From CAYRXM01 sp964428175 (GTDB lineage Bacteria > Chloroflexota > Anaerolineae > JAFGEY01): 25,901 bases of DNA. The notes under the pieces are model-generated. The model had not been told where the DNA came from and did no database searches. It saw only the letters and a list, made by a program, of their open reading frames with translations. Every line of letters starts with the position of its first letter. Position 1 is the stretch's first letter. The stretch lies in assembly GCA_964428175.1 (NCBI GenBank), contig CAYRXM010000062.1:1-25901 (forward strand). The letters are read 5' to 3'. Below, piece after piece: positions 1 through 9,400 of the stretch. The translations under genes and the position numbers were made by a program.

Positions 1-1
1 T

Positions 2-88
2 GGCGACTGGGCGCTGCCGGTCGGTCGCAGCGGCTGGCGGGTGATGCCGCTGTTCCAGGATTGGGTGCTGGTGATCGAACGGGTGTAG
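2..88 (+). CDS. C-terminal end of an unidentified protein (partial)
   Basis: An open frame enters from the left edge and stops at a TAG at 86-88, leaving 28 codons (ending ...DWVLVIERV). The next gene starts 36 bases later with its own Shine-Dalgarno, on the same strand, so the two may share an operon. The tail is too short to assign a family. It is called coding only because the frame is open from the edge and the codon usage resembles that of the following gene. Confidence 0.45.
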   Translation, partial: GDWALPVGRSGWRVMPLFQDWVLVIERV

Positions 89-124
89 GACGGATGAATT
101 CCGATCGATAGAAAGGCACAACGG

Positions 125-1117
125 ATGAATCCACGCGAAATCATTTTGGCCAACATCGAACACCGCGACCCGCCGCGCTGCGGGATGACCTTTGACCGCG
201 GGCGGATCAACGATATGCTGGGCTGCGGCCTCGATCCACACGGCTACCGGCAGAAACGCTGGGTTGAAGGGCCGGTCGAGTATTACGACGACGAATGGGG
301 CAACCTGTGGGTGCGCATGCGCGACGGGTCGGTCAAAGGCGAGATATGCAGGCCGGCGGTCGAAGATTGGGCGCAGCTGGACGACCTGCCCGTGCCCGAC
401 TATACCCATCCCGACTGCGCGGCGCGAATGAATGCCCTGTTCAGCCAGCCCACCGAGCGGTTCAAACTGGCTCACATCGGCGGCTGGATCTTCGACAATG
501 CGCGCTACCTGCGCAAGATGCAGGTCTATTTCTGCGATATGGCCCTCTATCCCGACGAACTGCACCGCCTGCACAGCATCGTAGGCGCGGTGTACGAGCA
601 GAAAATCCACCTCGCCGGGCAGGCCGGCGCCGACGGGATCATGATCGGCGAGGATATGGGCACCCAGACCGGGCTGTTGTTCAGCCCCAAGATGTTCCGC
701 GCGTATTTCAAGGCGCTGTACACCCGGCTGATGGGCATCGCGCACGAGTACGGGATGAAGGTGCTGATGCACTCGTGCGGCCAGAACTGGGAGATCGTGC
801 CGGACCTGCTCGACGCCGGCGTGGATGTCTTTCAATTCGACCAGCCGGCGCTTTACGATATGCCCCGCCTGGCCGCCCTGCTGCGCGAGCGCAAGGCCGC
901 GTTGTGGAGCCCGGTCGACATCCAGCAGATTCTGCCCACCGGCGACCGGGCGCGGATCGAGGCGGGTGCACGAGAGCTGGTTGATGTGTTCGAGGGTGGG
1001 TTGATCTGCAAGAACTATGGCGACCTGCCCGGCATCGGTGTGCAGGAAGCATGGGACGATTGGGCCTACCGGGCGATCTGCGCGCGTGTGGGGCTGCCGG
1101 CAGAGGAAGGAAGCTGA
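125..1117 (+). CDS. Uroporphyrinogen decarboxylase (URO-D) family protein
   Basis: This 330-residue protein resembles the URO-D/MtaA/CmuA superfamily, (beta/alpha)8 barrels that include haem-pathway decarboxylases and corrinoid methyltransferases. The start (MNPREIILANIEHRDPPR) is typical of the non-haem members found in sugar and aromatic catabolic clusters. The HSCG motif at residues 216-219, followed by a glycine-rich strand and then FQFDQP, matches the metal-binding His-x-Cys region of the methyltransferase branch. A GAAAGG ribosome site lies before the ATG. The gene ends 2 bases before the sialidase-like gene, so the two are almost certainly co-transcribed. In this context a role in carbohydrate or methylated-substrate metabolism is more likely than haem synthesis, but the substrate cannot be read from the sequence. 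Confidence 0.85.
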   Translation: MNPREIILANIEHRDPPRCGMTFDRGRINDMLGCGLDPHGYRQKRWVEGPVEYYDDEWGNLWVRMRDGSVKGEICRPAVEDWAQLDDLPVPDYTHPDCAARMNALFSQPTERFKLAHIGGWIFDNARYLRKMQVYFCDMALYPDELHRLHSIVGAVYEQKIHLAGQAGADGIMIGEDMGTQTGLLFSPKMFRAYFKALYTRLMGIAHEYGMKVLMHSCGQNWEIVPDLLDAGVDVFQFDQPALYDMPRLAALLRERKAALWSPVDIQQILPTGDRARIEAGARELVDVFEGGLICKNYGDLPGIGVQEAWDDWAYRAICARVGLPAEEGS

Positions 1118-1119
1118 AT

Positions 1120-2967
1120 ATGGACGATCGACGCAACATCAGAACCGGCGATGTCATCCCCAGCGCAACCTACAGCGATCAGCCCTACGTGGTCAAAACC
1201 GACGACGGCGCGTGGCTGTGCGTGGTCACGACCGGTACGGGGCTGGAAGGCCAGGCCGGGCAGCACGTCGTATCGCTGCGCAGCACCGATCACGGCCAAA
1301 CCTGGTCGGCACCGGTGGATGTCGAGCCGGCCGATGGGCCGGAGGCCTCGTATGCCGTGCTGCTCAAAGCGCCGCCGGATTCTCCCTGCGCGGGACGGGT
1401 GTACTGCCTGTACAACCACAACACCGACAACGTTCGCCAGGTCATCGCCGAGCCGGGCGCGTGGATGCCCGATGGCGTGTGCCGCCGCGTGGACTCGCTG
1501 GGGCATTTCGTGTTCCGGTTCAGCGACGATGGCGGGCGCACCTGGTCGGCGCGGCGCTATGACATTCCGCTGCGCGACTTTGAGATCGACCGCCAGAACG
1601 CCTACGGCGGCGCGCTCAAGTTCTTTTGGAACGTGGGCAAGCCCTTTGTCCATCGCGGCGCGGCCTATGTCCCGCTGCACAAGGTGGGCGGGTTTGGCGA
1701 GGGCTTTTTCACCCGCTCGGAGGGCGTGCTGCTGCGCAGTGACGATCTGCTGACCGAACGCGATGGATCGCGTTCGGTCTGGGAGACACTGCCCGACGGC
1801 GAGGTCGGCTTGCGCGCGGCGCGCGGCGGGCCGATTGCGGAGGAGCAAAGCTGTGTCGCGCTCAGCGACGGCACATTGTACTGCGTCTACCGCACGGTCG
1901 ACGGCTATCCGGCATGCGCGTACAGCCGCGATGACGGGCACACCTGGACGCCGCCGCAGGACGTGTGCGATGCCGATGGACGGCCGCTCAAGCACCCGCG
2001 CGCGGCCAATTTCGTCTGGAAGTGCCACAACGGGCGCTATCTGTACTGGTTTCACTGCCACGGCGGGCATTTCGTCGGCGGACATCCCCAACGCCGCACG
2101 ATCGCCTACCAGGATCGCAACCCGGCCTGGCTGTGCGGCGGCGTCGAGGTGGACACGGCGGACGGCAAGGCGCTGCGCTGGTCGCAGCCTGAGATCGTGC
2201 TCTATGACGACGATCCGTTCGTGCGCATCAGCTATCCCGATCTGATCGAGGAGGATGGGCGGTATTGGATCACCGAGACGCAAAAACACCACGCGCGCGT
2301 CCACGAGATCGACCCGACCCTGCTGGAAGGGCTGTGGGGGCAGATCGACGGGACGCCTGCCCGCATCGCCACCGAGGGATTGCTCCTGTCGCTGCCCGGC
2401 GACGGTCAGGCCATGCCGCAGCACGTGCCGCTGCCAGCGCTCCCGGTCTTTTTGGCCCGCGACCCGGATCGCCCCGACGGCGGCAGCCAGGACCTGCGTG
2501 CCGGTTTCACCGTGGAGGTGCGGCTGCGCCTGGACAACCTGGACGCCGGGCAGGTCTTGCTGGACAACCGCACCGCCGCCGGGCAGGGCTTTTGTCTGCA
2601 CACGGCGGCGCAGGGCGCGCTCGCGATCGTGCTGAACGACGGACGCACCGAAAACCGCTGGGCCTGCACGCCGGACCTGCTCCGGGCCAACCGATCACAT
2701 CACGTGGCAGTCATCGTGGATGGTGGCCCCAAAGTGATCGCTTTTGTCGTGGATGGTCGTCTGGACGACGGCGGCGAGAGCCACCAGTTTGGTTGGGGAC
2801 GCTTTAGCCCGCACCTGCGCGACATGAACGGCACTCCCGGCCTGCACATCGCGCCGGCGGTGCAATCGCTGCGCCTGTATCATCGCGCGCTGCGCGTGTC
2901 CGAAGCGATAGGCAACCGGGATGCCTTGCACATCCCGCCACCGTCATGCCGATCTAGTCACGTGTAA
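1120..2967 (+). CDS. Sialidase-like BNR/Asp-box protein with C-terminal LamG-like domain
   Basis: This 615-residue protein has three clear Asp-boxes (S-x-D-x-G-x-T-W) at residues 55-62, 135-142 and 269-276, which mark a six-bladed sialidase/neuraminidase-type beta-propeller. A C-terminal segment (about residues 462-605, beginning FTVEVRLRLD) looks like a concanavalin A/LamG jelly roll, a carbohydrate-binding type of domain. No signal peptide is visible, so it is probably cytoplasmic unless exported in another way. I chose the ATG at 1120 because GAGGAAGG lies 7-10 bases upstream; a longer frame opens at 1051 inside the previous gene and has no ribosome site. The 3' end overlaps the convergent isomerase gene by 14 bases. 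True sialidase activity is not established, since Asp-boxes also occur in other glycoside hydrolases and lyases. Confidence 0.82.
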   Translation: MDDRRNIRTGDVIPSATYSDQPYVVKTDDGAWLCVVTTGTGLEGQAGQHVVSLRSTDHGQTWSAPVDVEPADGPEASYAVLLKAPPDSPCAGRVYCLYNHNTDNVRQVIAEPGAWMPDGVCRRVDSLGHFVFRFSDDGGRTWSARRYDIPLRDFEIDRQNAYGGALKFFWNVGKPFVHRGAAYVPLHKVGGFGEGFFTRSEGVLLRSDDLLTERDGSRSVWETLPDGEVGLRAARGGPIAEEQSCVALSDGTLYCVYRTVDGYPACAYSRDDGHTWTPPQDVCDADGRPLKHPRAANFVWKCHNGRYLYWFHCHGGHFVGGHPQRRTIAYQDRNPAWLCGGVEVDTADGKALRWSQPEIVLYDDDPFVRISYPDLIEEDGRYWITETQKHHARVHEIDPTLLEGLWGQIDGTPARIATEGLLLSLPGDGQAMPQHVPLPALPVFLARDPDRPDGGSQDLRAGFTVEVRLRLDNLDAGQVLLDNRTAAGQGFCLHTAAQGALAIVLNDGRTENRWACTPDLLRANRSHHVAVIVDGGPKVIAFVVDGRLDDGGESHQFGWGRFSPHLRDMNGTPGLHIAPAVQSLRLYHRALRVSEAIGNRDALHIPPPSCRSSHV

Positions 2968-3820
2968 ACCAGTCGCCATACCCCAGTTTGATCAGATTGT
3001 CGCGGCTGGTCACCAGACAGTCAAATGGATCGCGTCCGTACTGATCATCCTGCTCGATCAGGAAATACTCGCTGCCGCAAGCCAGCCCGGTGTCGATGAT
3101 CGCTTTCATCGGCAGATTGCCTTCACCGACTTCGGCAAACTGCACCGCGCCCAGGAACGCCGCAAAGAACTTTTCCATGCTCATTTCACCGTCCAGCACG
3201 GACGTGTCGAACTTGATCCGGTAATCTTTGAGATGGATCAGCTTGATCCGCCCCGCAAACTGCTGGATGTATGTCACCGGGTTTTCGCCGCCGCGCTGAA
3301 TCCAGTGGACGTCCAGCTCAAAGCCGAGGCGTCGGGTGCTGTCCTTGATGATGTCCATCAGGTACTTGCCGTCGTATTTCTCAAACTCGACGTGATGGTT
3401 GTGATAATACAACTCGATGTCGTGTTCGGCCAGCCGGGCGGCCATCTCTTCGGCGCGGGCGACAAAGGCCAGTGCCTTCTCGCGGCTGCCCATATACGCA
3501 AATGGCAGCATCCCGATGCGCAGCAGATGGCAGTCCAGCGCCTTGCAGTCGGCGACGATTTTGTCGAAATCGGTCGCCAGGGAGTCCCCACGACCAAGGC
3601 CCATCGGTTCCAGTGCGGCAGAGCAGGCCGCCACCTCGATCTCGTATTCGTCGCAGGCCCTTTTGATGTCGGCCACGTTCTCCGGCGTCATCGGGATCTG
3701 CGAGATCTCGATGCAGTGATACCCGATCTCGGCCAGCTTTTGCAGGACCGCATCGGCGCCCATTTCCCGGACTTTGTCGCGGAACATCATCATCTGTACG
3801 CCAATCAAACCTTTGTTCAT
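2954..3820 (-). CDS. Sugar phosphate isomerase/epimerase (xylose isomerase-like TIM barrel)
   Basis: This 288-residue protein belongs to the AP-endonuclease-2/xylose-isomerase-like barrel family (IolE, IolI, hydroxypyruvate isomerase and sugar 3-epimerase relatives). Recognisable metal-site segments are YHNHHVEFE (residues 139-147), FELDVHW (167-173) and IHLKDY (195-200), which carry the Asp, His and Glu ligands usual for a divalent metal. A GAGG ribosome site precedes the ATG at 3820. It lies 59 bases downstream of the GH3 beta-glucosidase on the same strand, so the two probably form an operon in which released sugars are isomerised or epimerised. The exact substrate is unknown. The 3' end overlaps the opposing sialidase-like gene by 14 bases. 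Confidence 0.87.
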   Translation of the reverse strand: MNKGLIGVQMMMFRDKVREMGADAVLQKLAEIGYHCIEISQIPMTPENVADIKRACDEYEIEVAACSAALEPMGLGRGDSLATDFDKIVADCKALDCHLLRIGMLPFAYMGSREKALAFVARAEEMAARLAEHDIELYYHNHHVEFEKYDGKYLMDIIKDSTRRLGFELDVHWIQRGGENPVTYIQQFAGRIKLIHLKDYRIKFDTSVLDGEMSMEKFFAAFLGAVQFAEVGEGNLPMKAIIDTGLACGSEYFLIEQDDQYGRDPFDCLVTSRDNLIKLGYGDWFTRD

Positions 3821-3879
3821 TTCTATATCCTCTGCTTTCTGAAATCTGACGAATGTCCGTCTCTTTATTCGATCGTTTC

Positions 3880-6345
3880 CTAATCGGGCAGAGTCGTCTC
3901 GTTAAAGCTGTGCAGCGGGTTCTCGACCGGCGCGGCCAACTCGGTGAGGTCGATCTGCTTCAAGTCCGACACGATCGTCGCCCAAATTGCGCTTCGCTCT
4001 TCTGCCGTGCGATCAGCCAACACAGGCACAAAATACTGATCCCAGGCCTGTGCGAATTTCATCCTGGCGGCAACGATGAGGCCAGCGCCCAATGCAGCCA
4101 ACGGCTCAAGGCCGATATGTGTTCTGACCACATCCACGGCGCGGGGATCGCTCACCAGCTTGCCGAGGGCCGTATCCGGCCCGTACCCGTAGGGATTCTC
4201 GCACAGCGCTTTGAACCGCCCGCTCAGCGCGATTGCCCTGGATGACGTGCCGACCAGGAGTTGGTAGTATCCCGGCTCCGTCACCCAGCGATCCAGGGTC
4301 ACATCGAAACTGGCCAGGTCGTCCTTGCCCAGTTCGAAGGCAATCTCTTGTTCTTCGCTCGATTCCAGGTAGATTTTCTTGAACGTTTTCAACTCTTTCG
4401 GCGGCTTGTGCAGCGTCGACGCCTCATCGGCGAGATAGAGCTGAACCACCTCCTTGCCGGCCAGCGGCCCGGTGTTCTTGACCTTGACCCGGACAGTGAC
4501 CGTCTCACCCTCGTCCAACTTGACCACCGGCGGAACGCGCAGGTCGGACAGGGCAAAGGTGGTGAAGGAAAGCCCGTAGCCGAACGGGTACAGCGGTTCG
4601 ATCCCTTTCAGATCGTAATAGCGATAGCCGACGTAAATCCCCTCGCCGTACCAGACCTCGCCAAACTCGCCGGGAAAATTGCCGCACGTCGGGCTGTCGC
4701 GATAATATTTGGGGAAGGTCAGCGGCAGCTTGCCGGACGGATTCAAGTCGCCGAACAGGATGTCCGTTGCTGCCCGTCCCCCCTCCATACCGGGGAAAAA
4801 GACGCACAGCACGGCATCGACGTCGTCGATCCAATCGACCATACGCACCGGGCCGGCGACGTTCAGGATGACGACGACCCGGGCCTGGACGGACTTGGCG
4901 TCGGCGATAGCCTTTTCCAGCGTTGCCCTGTCGGCCGCTTCGATCTCCATATCGGGCCGGTCGGCACCCTCCTGCCCCATCGCCCCGACGGTGACGATCA
5001 CCGTGCGGGTATCCTGGTCAATCACTTCAAAGGAAACCCGTTCCGCGCCGATCTTGTCGACGGTGCAGTCGTAGGGGTTGGAGCTTAACTCGGTCCACAC
5101 CTGCGCGCTGCCGCCGCCGGACTCGATCAGCCGCTTGCTCTTTGGCCCATAGAAGCAGACCTTGTCAGTTTTGACGAGCGGGAGTGTGCCTCCTTCGTTT
5201 TTCAGCAGCACGATCCCCTCGGCGGCAGCCCGGTAGGCGGCCCGCCGCGAAAGGTCGCCGTCGATGGCGGTGTAACGGCGGCCCCGGACGACCGGCATGT
5301 CGAGCAGCACGGCCAAATAATTCTCGACGCAGCGGTCGAGGGCATCCTCGCTCAGCGTGCCCGCCTTCACGGCATCGACGAGGCACCGTGTGTTGCGCGG
5401 GCCGGGCATCACCAGGTCGTTGCCGGCCGCCGCCGCCTCGACCTGATCGTAGGCCGCACCCCAATCGGACATCACCATCCCGTCAAAGCCCCACCGCTCC
5501 CGCAGCACGTCGACGAGCAGCCAGCGGTTCATCGCGCACGGCGTGCCGTTGATCTGGTTGTAGGCCGACATCACCGTCCTGACGCCGCCCTGCTGGACGC
5601 AGGCCTTGAAGCCGGGGAAATAGATCTCGTGCAGCGCGCGCAGCGGAATGTGCTCGTTGATGCCCAGCCGTTCCGTCTCCTGGTTGTTGGCGGCAAAGTG
5701 CTTGACATTGGCGACGACGCCCTGATCCTGAATCCCTTTGACGAATTCCGGGGCCAGCGTGGCGGCCAGGCAGGGGTCTTCCGAATACCCTTCAAAGAGC
5801 CGCCCGTTCAGGGGATCGCGGTGGATGTTGACGTTGGGCGTTCCCAGCAGCACGTCGATCTGGTGCGCGCTGACCTCGCGCCCGAGCGCCTGGGCGCAGG
5901 CGTAGACGGTCTGCGGATCCCAGGTTGCGCCGAGCAGCATACCCGGCGGAAAACAGCCGATCGACGCGCCTGCTGGCTTGAGTTTGGCCATCTCGGCCGA
6001 AGCCTGAGCCACGATCTGTTGCTCTTCGACGGTCAGCGAAGCGGGTTGAGACAGCTTGGGCAGGATCGGCATCGCCGCGCCGAACGACTCCATACCGGAG
6101 GGCGCCCGCGCGGCGATGTCGAGGTGCAGGACCTCCTCGCTGGCCTGATAAAGCAAATCGATCATCAACTGCATGTTGTTGACGCCCGTGCCGCCGTCCA
6201 ACAGCAGCGCCGGTGGAATGCCGTACTGGTCCAGGGCGCGGGTGTGGAATGGGCTTGCGCCGGTGATCAGCGCGGCCTTTTCTTCCAGCGTCATCTCGGC
6301 AACCAACGCGGGAATGGATGCCTTGTCGGTCAATGTGCGAGTCAT
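3880..6345 (-). CDS. Glycoside hydrolase family 3 beta-glucosidase-like protein
   Basis: This 821-residue protein has the full GH3 layout: an N-terminal barrel with the KHFAANNQE motif (K215/H216), the nucleophile motif MVMSDWGA with Asp294, an alpha/beta sandwich domain, and a C-terminal fibronectin-III-like domain (about residues 600-680). Glu568 in WYGEGIYVGYRYYD fits the acid/base position of related beta-glucosidases. There is no signal peptide, which suggests intracellular hydrolysis of imported oligosaccharides or glycosides. The start is supported by TTGGAGGAA at 6351-6358. It lies only 60 bases downstream of the methylase gene on the same strand; no strong promoter is visible in that gap, so read-through from the restriction operon is possible. 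The beta-glucosidase/beta-xylosidase specificity is not resolved. Confidence 0.93.
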   Translation of the reverse strand: MTRTLTDKASIPALVAEMTLEEKAALITGASPFHTRALDQYGIPPALLLDGGTGVNNMQLMIDLLYQASEEVLHLDIAARAPSGMESFGAAMPILPKLSQPASLTVEEQQIVAQASAEMAKLKPAGASIGCFPPGMLLGATWDPQTVYACAQALGREVSAHQIDVLLGTPNVNIHRDPLNGRLFEGYSEDPCLAATLAPEFVKGIQDQGVVANVKHFAANNQETERLGINEHIPLRALHEIYFPGFKACVQQGGVRTVMSAYNQINGTPCAMNRWLLVDVLRERWGFDGMVMSDWGAAYDQVEAAAAGNDLVMPGPRNTRCLVDAVKAGTLSEDALDRCVENYLAVLLDMPVVRGRRYTAIDGDLSRRAAYRAAAEGIVLLKNEGGTLPLVKTDKVCFYGPKSKRLIESGGGSAQVWTELSSNPYDCTVDKIGAERVSFEVIDQDTRTVIVTVGAMGQEGADRPDMEIEAADRATLEKAIADAKSVQARVVVILNVAGPVRMVDWIDDVDAVLCVFFPGMEGGRAATDILFGDLNPSGKLPLTFPKYYRDSPTCGNFPGEFGEVWYGEGIYVGYRYYDLKGIEPLYPFGYGLSFTTFALSDLRVPPVVKLDEGETVTVRVKVKNTGPLAGKEVVQLYLADEASTLHKPPKELKTFKKIYLESSEEQEIAFELGKDDLASFDVTLDRWVTEPGYYQLLVGTSSRAIALSGRFKALCENPYGYGPDTALGKLVSDPRAVDVVRTHIGLEPLAALGAGLIVAARMKFAQAWDQYFVPVLADRTAEERSAIWATIVSDLKQIDLTELAAPVENPLHSFNETTLPD

Positions 6346-6405
6346 ATGGGTTCCTCCAATCTGATTCGAGATAGTGATATTGTCTTTAGGCGTGGATGCG
6401 GCCTG

Positions 6406-9400
6406 CTACCTCGTTTCTGCCTCAACGATGGCAATTTCCTCCGGGGTCAAACTGTAAAGCTGATAGACGTGCCGGTCTATTTCTGCCTCCAGCGCGGATG
6501 TGTCAGCGCCGGGATCAGCGCGTTTGATGTCCAAGATTTGCTCGACCAAGTTAACAATTTCAGCACAAATGGGTGAAGCAAGATCGGGAATCGGTATCTT
6601 GGCGATATAAGACTCATCAAAATGCATAGTCCTTACTGCACCACAGAATATGAACTTGTAAGCGTACCAATTTATCAACGTTGAGTTGTAAAGGGCCGCA
6701 ATGAGATTTAGATGAATATCTGCTGTGTTGGCAAAAGTATTCTCAACTGTATCTAGTCCTAGAATAGAGCCATCTGAATCGACAGTTGCGATGATCATAA
6801 TATGCGGCTTGGGGTTTTGAACATGGGCAATAATTTGCTGTGCAATGACTTTTGGACGAGCAAGGATTTTGACTTTCTTGGATGCTTGTTCAATATCCGT
6901 CTGTTTGACAAGTCCTTTGATTCCATTAATACAATAGCGGTTTATATTTTTGCCGCCGATAATCCGGTACTTTCCACTAGACGATACAAAACGCTGTAAC
7001 GGTAACCCGCGCAAAGAGGTTGAAATGTGATGCATAAATTTTCCATTATGCATGATCTTCAATGCAATTTCGAGTTCTGCCGTTGAAACATCGCAGATCC
7101 AAGCCTTGAAGCGATTAACATACTCGATAGGAATCATAACATCTGTTGTAAACACATTGTCGATAAATTTTCGCGCACGATATTGCGAGAATCTGCGCCC
7201 ACGCGAGTAAACAAAAACCACTTGCTCAAGCAAAACGTGTGAAAATGCTTGTTCTACGTCAACAATAACAGATGTATTGGGGAGTAAAGCTTTGACCAGA
7301 GTAAACCAAACTCTAGAATAAAGTAAAGATTTCGGAACAATAAAAGCAACTATACCTTTGGAATTTGAGAGGTGGTTTTTGGCAAGATCGATAAATAGAG
7401 CGGCACTGTTTGAATTAGCCGTATCACAAAGATTTTTCTTTATCTTTTCCAATAACTCCTTTTCTATTGCTGCTCCATACGGTGGATTTCCAATCACCAC
7501 ATCAAATCCATCCGTTATTCCAAACATCCACTCCAGATCAAAGAACGGCGCAGACATGTTCTGATCGTACGGGTCCCAATGCGCCAATACATTGGCGGTG
7601 TGGCTGGTCCAGCCGTCCTGCTGTAACAGCCGGCTCAGTTCGGCGCGCAGTTGGGCGTCTTGCTGGCGGTATCTCTCTTTTGTAGCCGGCGAGCGCGCCG
7701 TAAAGTGCCTTTGTCTCACCTCGGCCAATGCCTTTTCTTTTTGGTTGATCTCGGGGTTGGGCAGCATCAGTTGCTGCGGTCGCTCCACGCCCAGCAGCGT
7801 ATTGGCGGCGACGAACTTTGTTTCCAGGTTGGGCAGGGGCAGAATCCCCCGGTTGGGCTGCGCATCATCGACGACCTGCTCGACCACCAGGGAGATGAAA
7901 AAGCGCAGCTTGGCGATCTGCACCGCGATCGGCTGGATGTCCACGCCGTAAATACAGTTCTCGATCAGGTACAACTTGCGCCCATAGTCCAGTTCGTTGC
8001 GGGCAAAAGCATCTTCGATGCTGGTCAGGGCCGCCTCGCGAGCGGTAGGGTCGGCGATCTCGCTGGCTTTGGCGATCTGCCGGGCTTCCCAGCGCGCGTT
8101 GTGCGGGTCGAGCTTAGCCAGGATGTAGACCAGCTTGTGCAAGATGCCCATCGGGAACGCGCCGGAGCCGCATGCAGGATCGAGGATTTTGAGCGCGTCG
8201 ATGGCCTGGAGCAACAGGTCGACCTCGCGCTCGCTGAAGCGGTGCGGTTCTTCGTTATAGGCAAAAAGATGGCGCAGGCGCTCGTTGGCGTCCGGGATGC
8301 CCTGTTCGGCCAGCCGGGTCTCCAGATAGGCGATCAAGGACTCGTCGACCATATAGTTGACGATCTCGCGCGGCGTGTAGAACGAGCCGGTCTGCTTGCG
8401 GGCGGTGGTGCCGGTTTCCGGGTTGTAGGCGGCGAGCAGGTTTTCAAAGACCTGACCCAACAGCTCGGGGTCGAGGGCCACCTCTTGCTCGACCGGCGTG
8501 TTCTCATCGATGGTAAATTTATAGCTGTTGAAAATGTCGATCAACCCGCGCACCTTGTAGCGTTTGCCGGCGGTGCCATAGACCTCGTTCAGGTCAACCT
8601 CGTGCTCTTCCGGGTCAAAAAAGAGCCGGTCGGGCACGGCCAGCGGGTTGTCGGCGCGGTCGGAAAAGCCATCCACGCGGATCGTCCGTTTGTCATTGGC
8701 CGGATCGGGCCTGTCCAGGCATTCGAACAGCCCGCCGTTGAGAAACGGGATCGTTGAAAAGAGGTCGAGCGCCCGGTCGGGGTGCTGAAAATAGCGTTCA
8801 TAGCGGTAGACATTGTGAACCATAAAGTGCGCGTCGCGCCCGCGCGGGTTTGTTATCCGGAATTTCCGATCTCGGTCCATCTCGGTGTTGAGGGTGGCAA
8901 AAAAGAGGTTTTGCAGGATCGCCTTGTAATAGGTGCTGCCCTGCGGGTCGTCGTACTTGAGCACGCTTTTCAGTGCCTCCAGATCGAACAAAGCGTCGGG
9001 CACCAGCCCCTTTTCCTTGAGGAACCACACGAAAATCAGCCGGGTGATCAGCCGGATGACGCTGACCGCGTTGCGCGTTTCGGGATCGGGGTCTGCATCG
9101 GAGGGAAAACCAACGCTCTGGACGGCCCAGAAATACCAGTTGGCGACCTCACTAAAGAACCGCTTGTTCAGCTCAGAGCTGTCCAGCGCCTTTTGCCAGG
9201 CATCGTGCAGGTCGTTAAACGTCTTGAGTGCATAGCCGGCCTGGAGTTGTTCCAGCGAGAGGTCAAACAAAATCTCGATGTGCGCCCGGTGCGGCCTGGC
9301 CCAAACCACATCTTTGATCAGGGTCACTTTGTCAAGCACGTCACGATCCGCGTCGCGCTTGTTGGGGCGGCGATTGATGATCGCCAGGGTGAGCGTGTCC

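Noticed and set aside
1066..2601. 511-codon minus-strand frame opposite the sialidase-like gene
   Set aside because: Arg/Val/Ala-rich shadow frame without motifs; the Asp-boxes on the plus strand establish the true gene.
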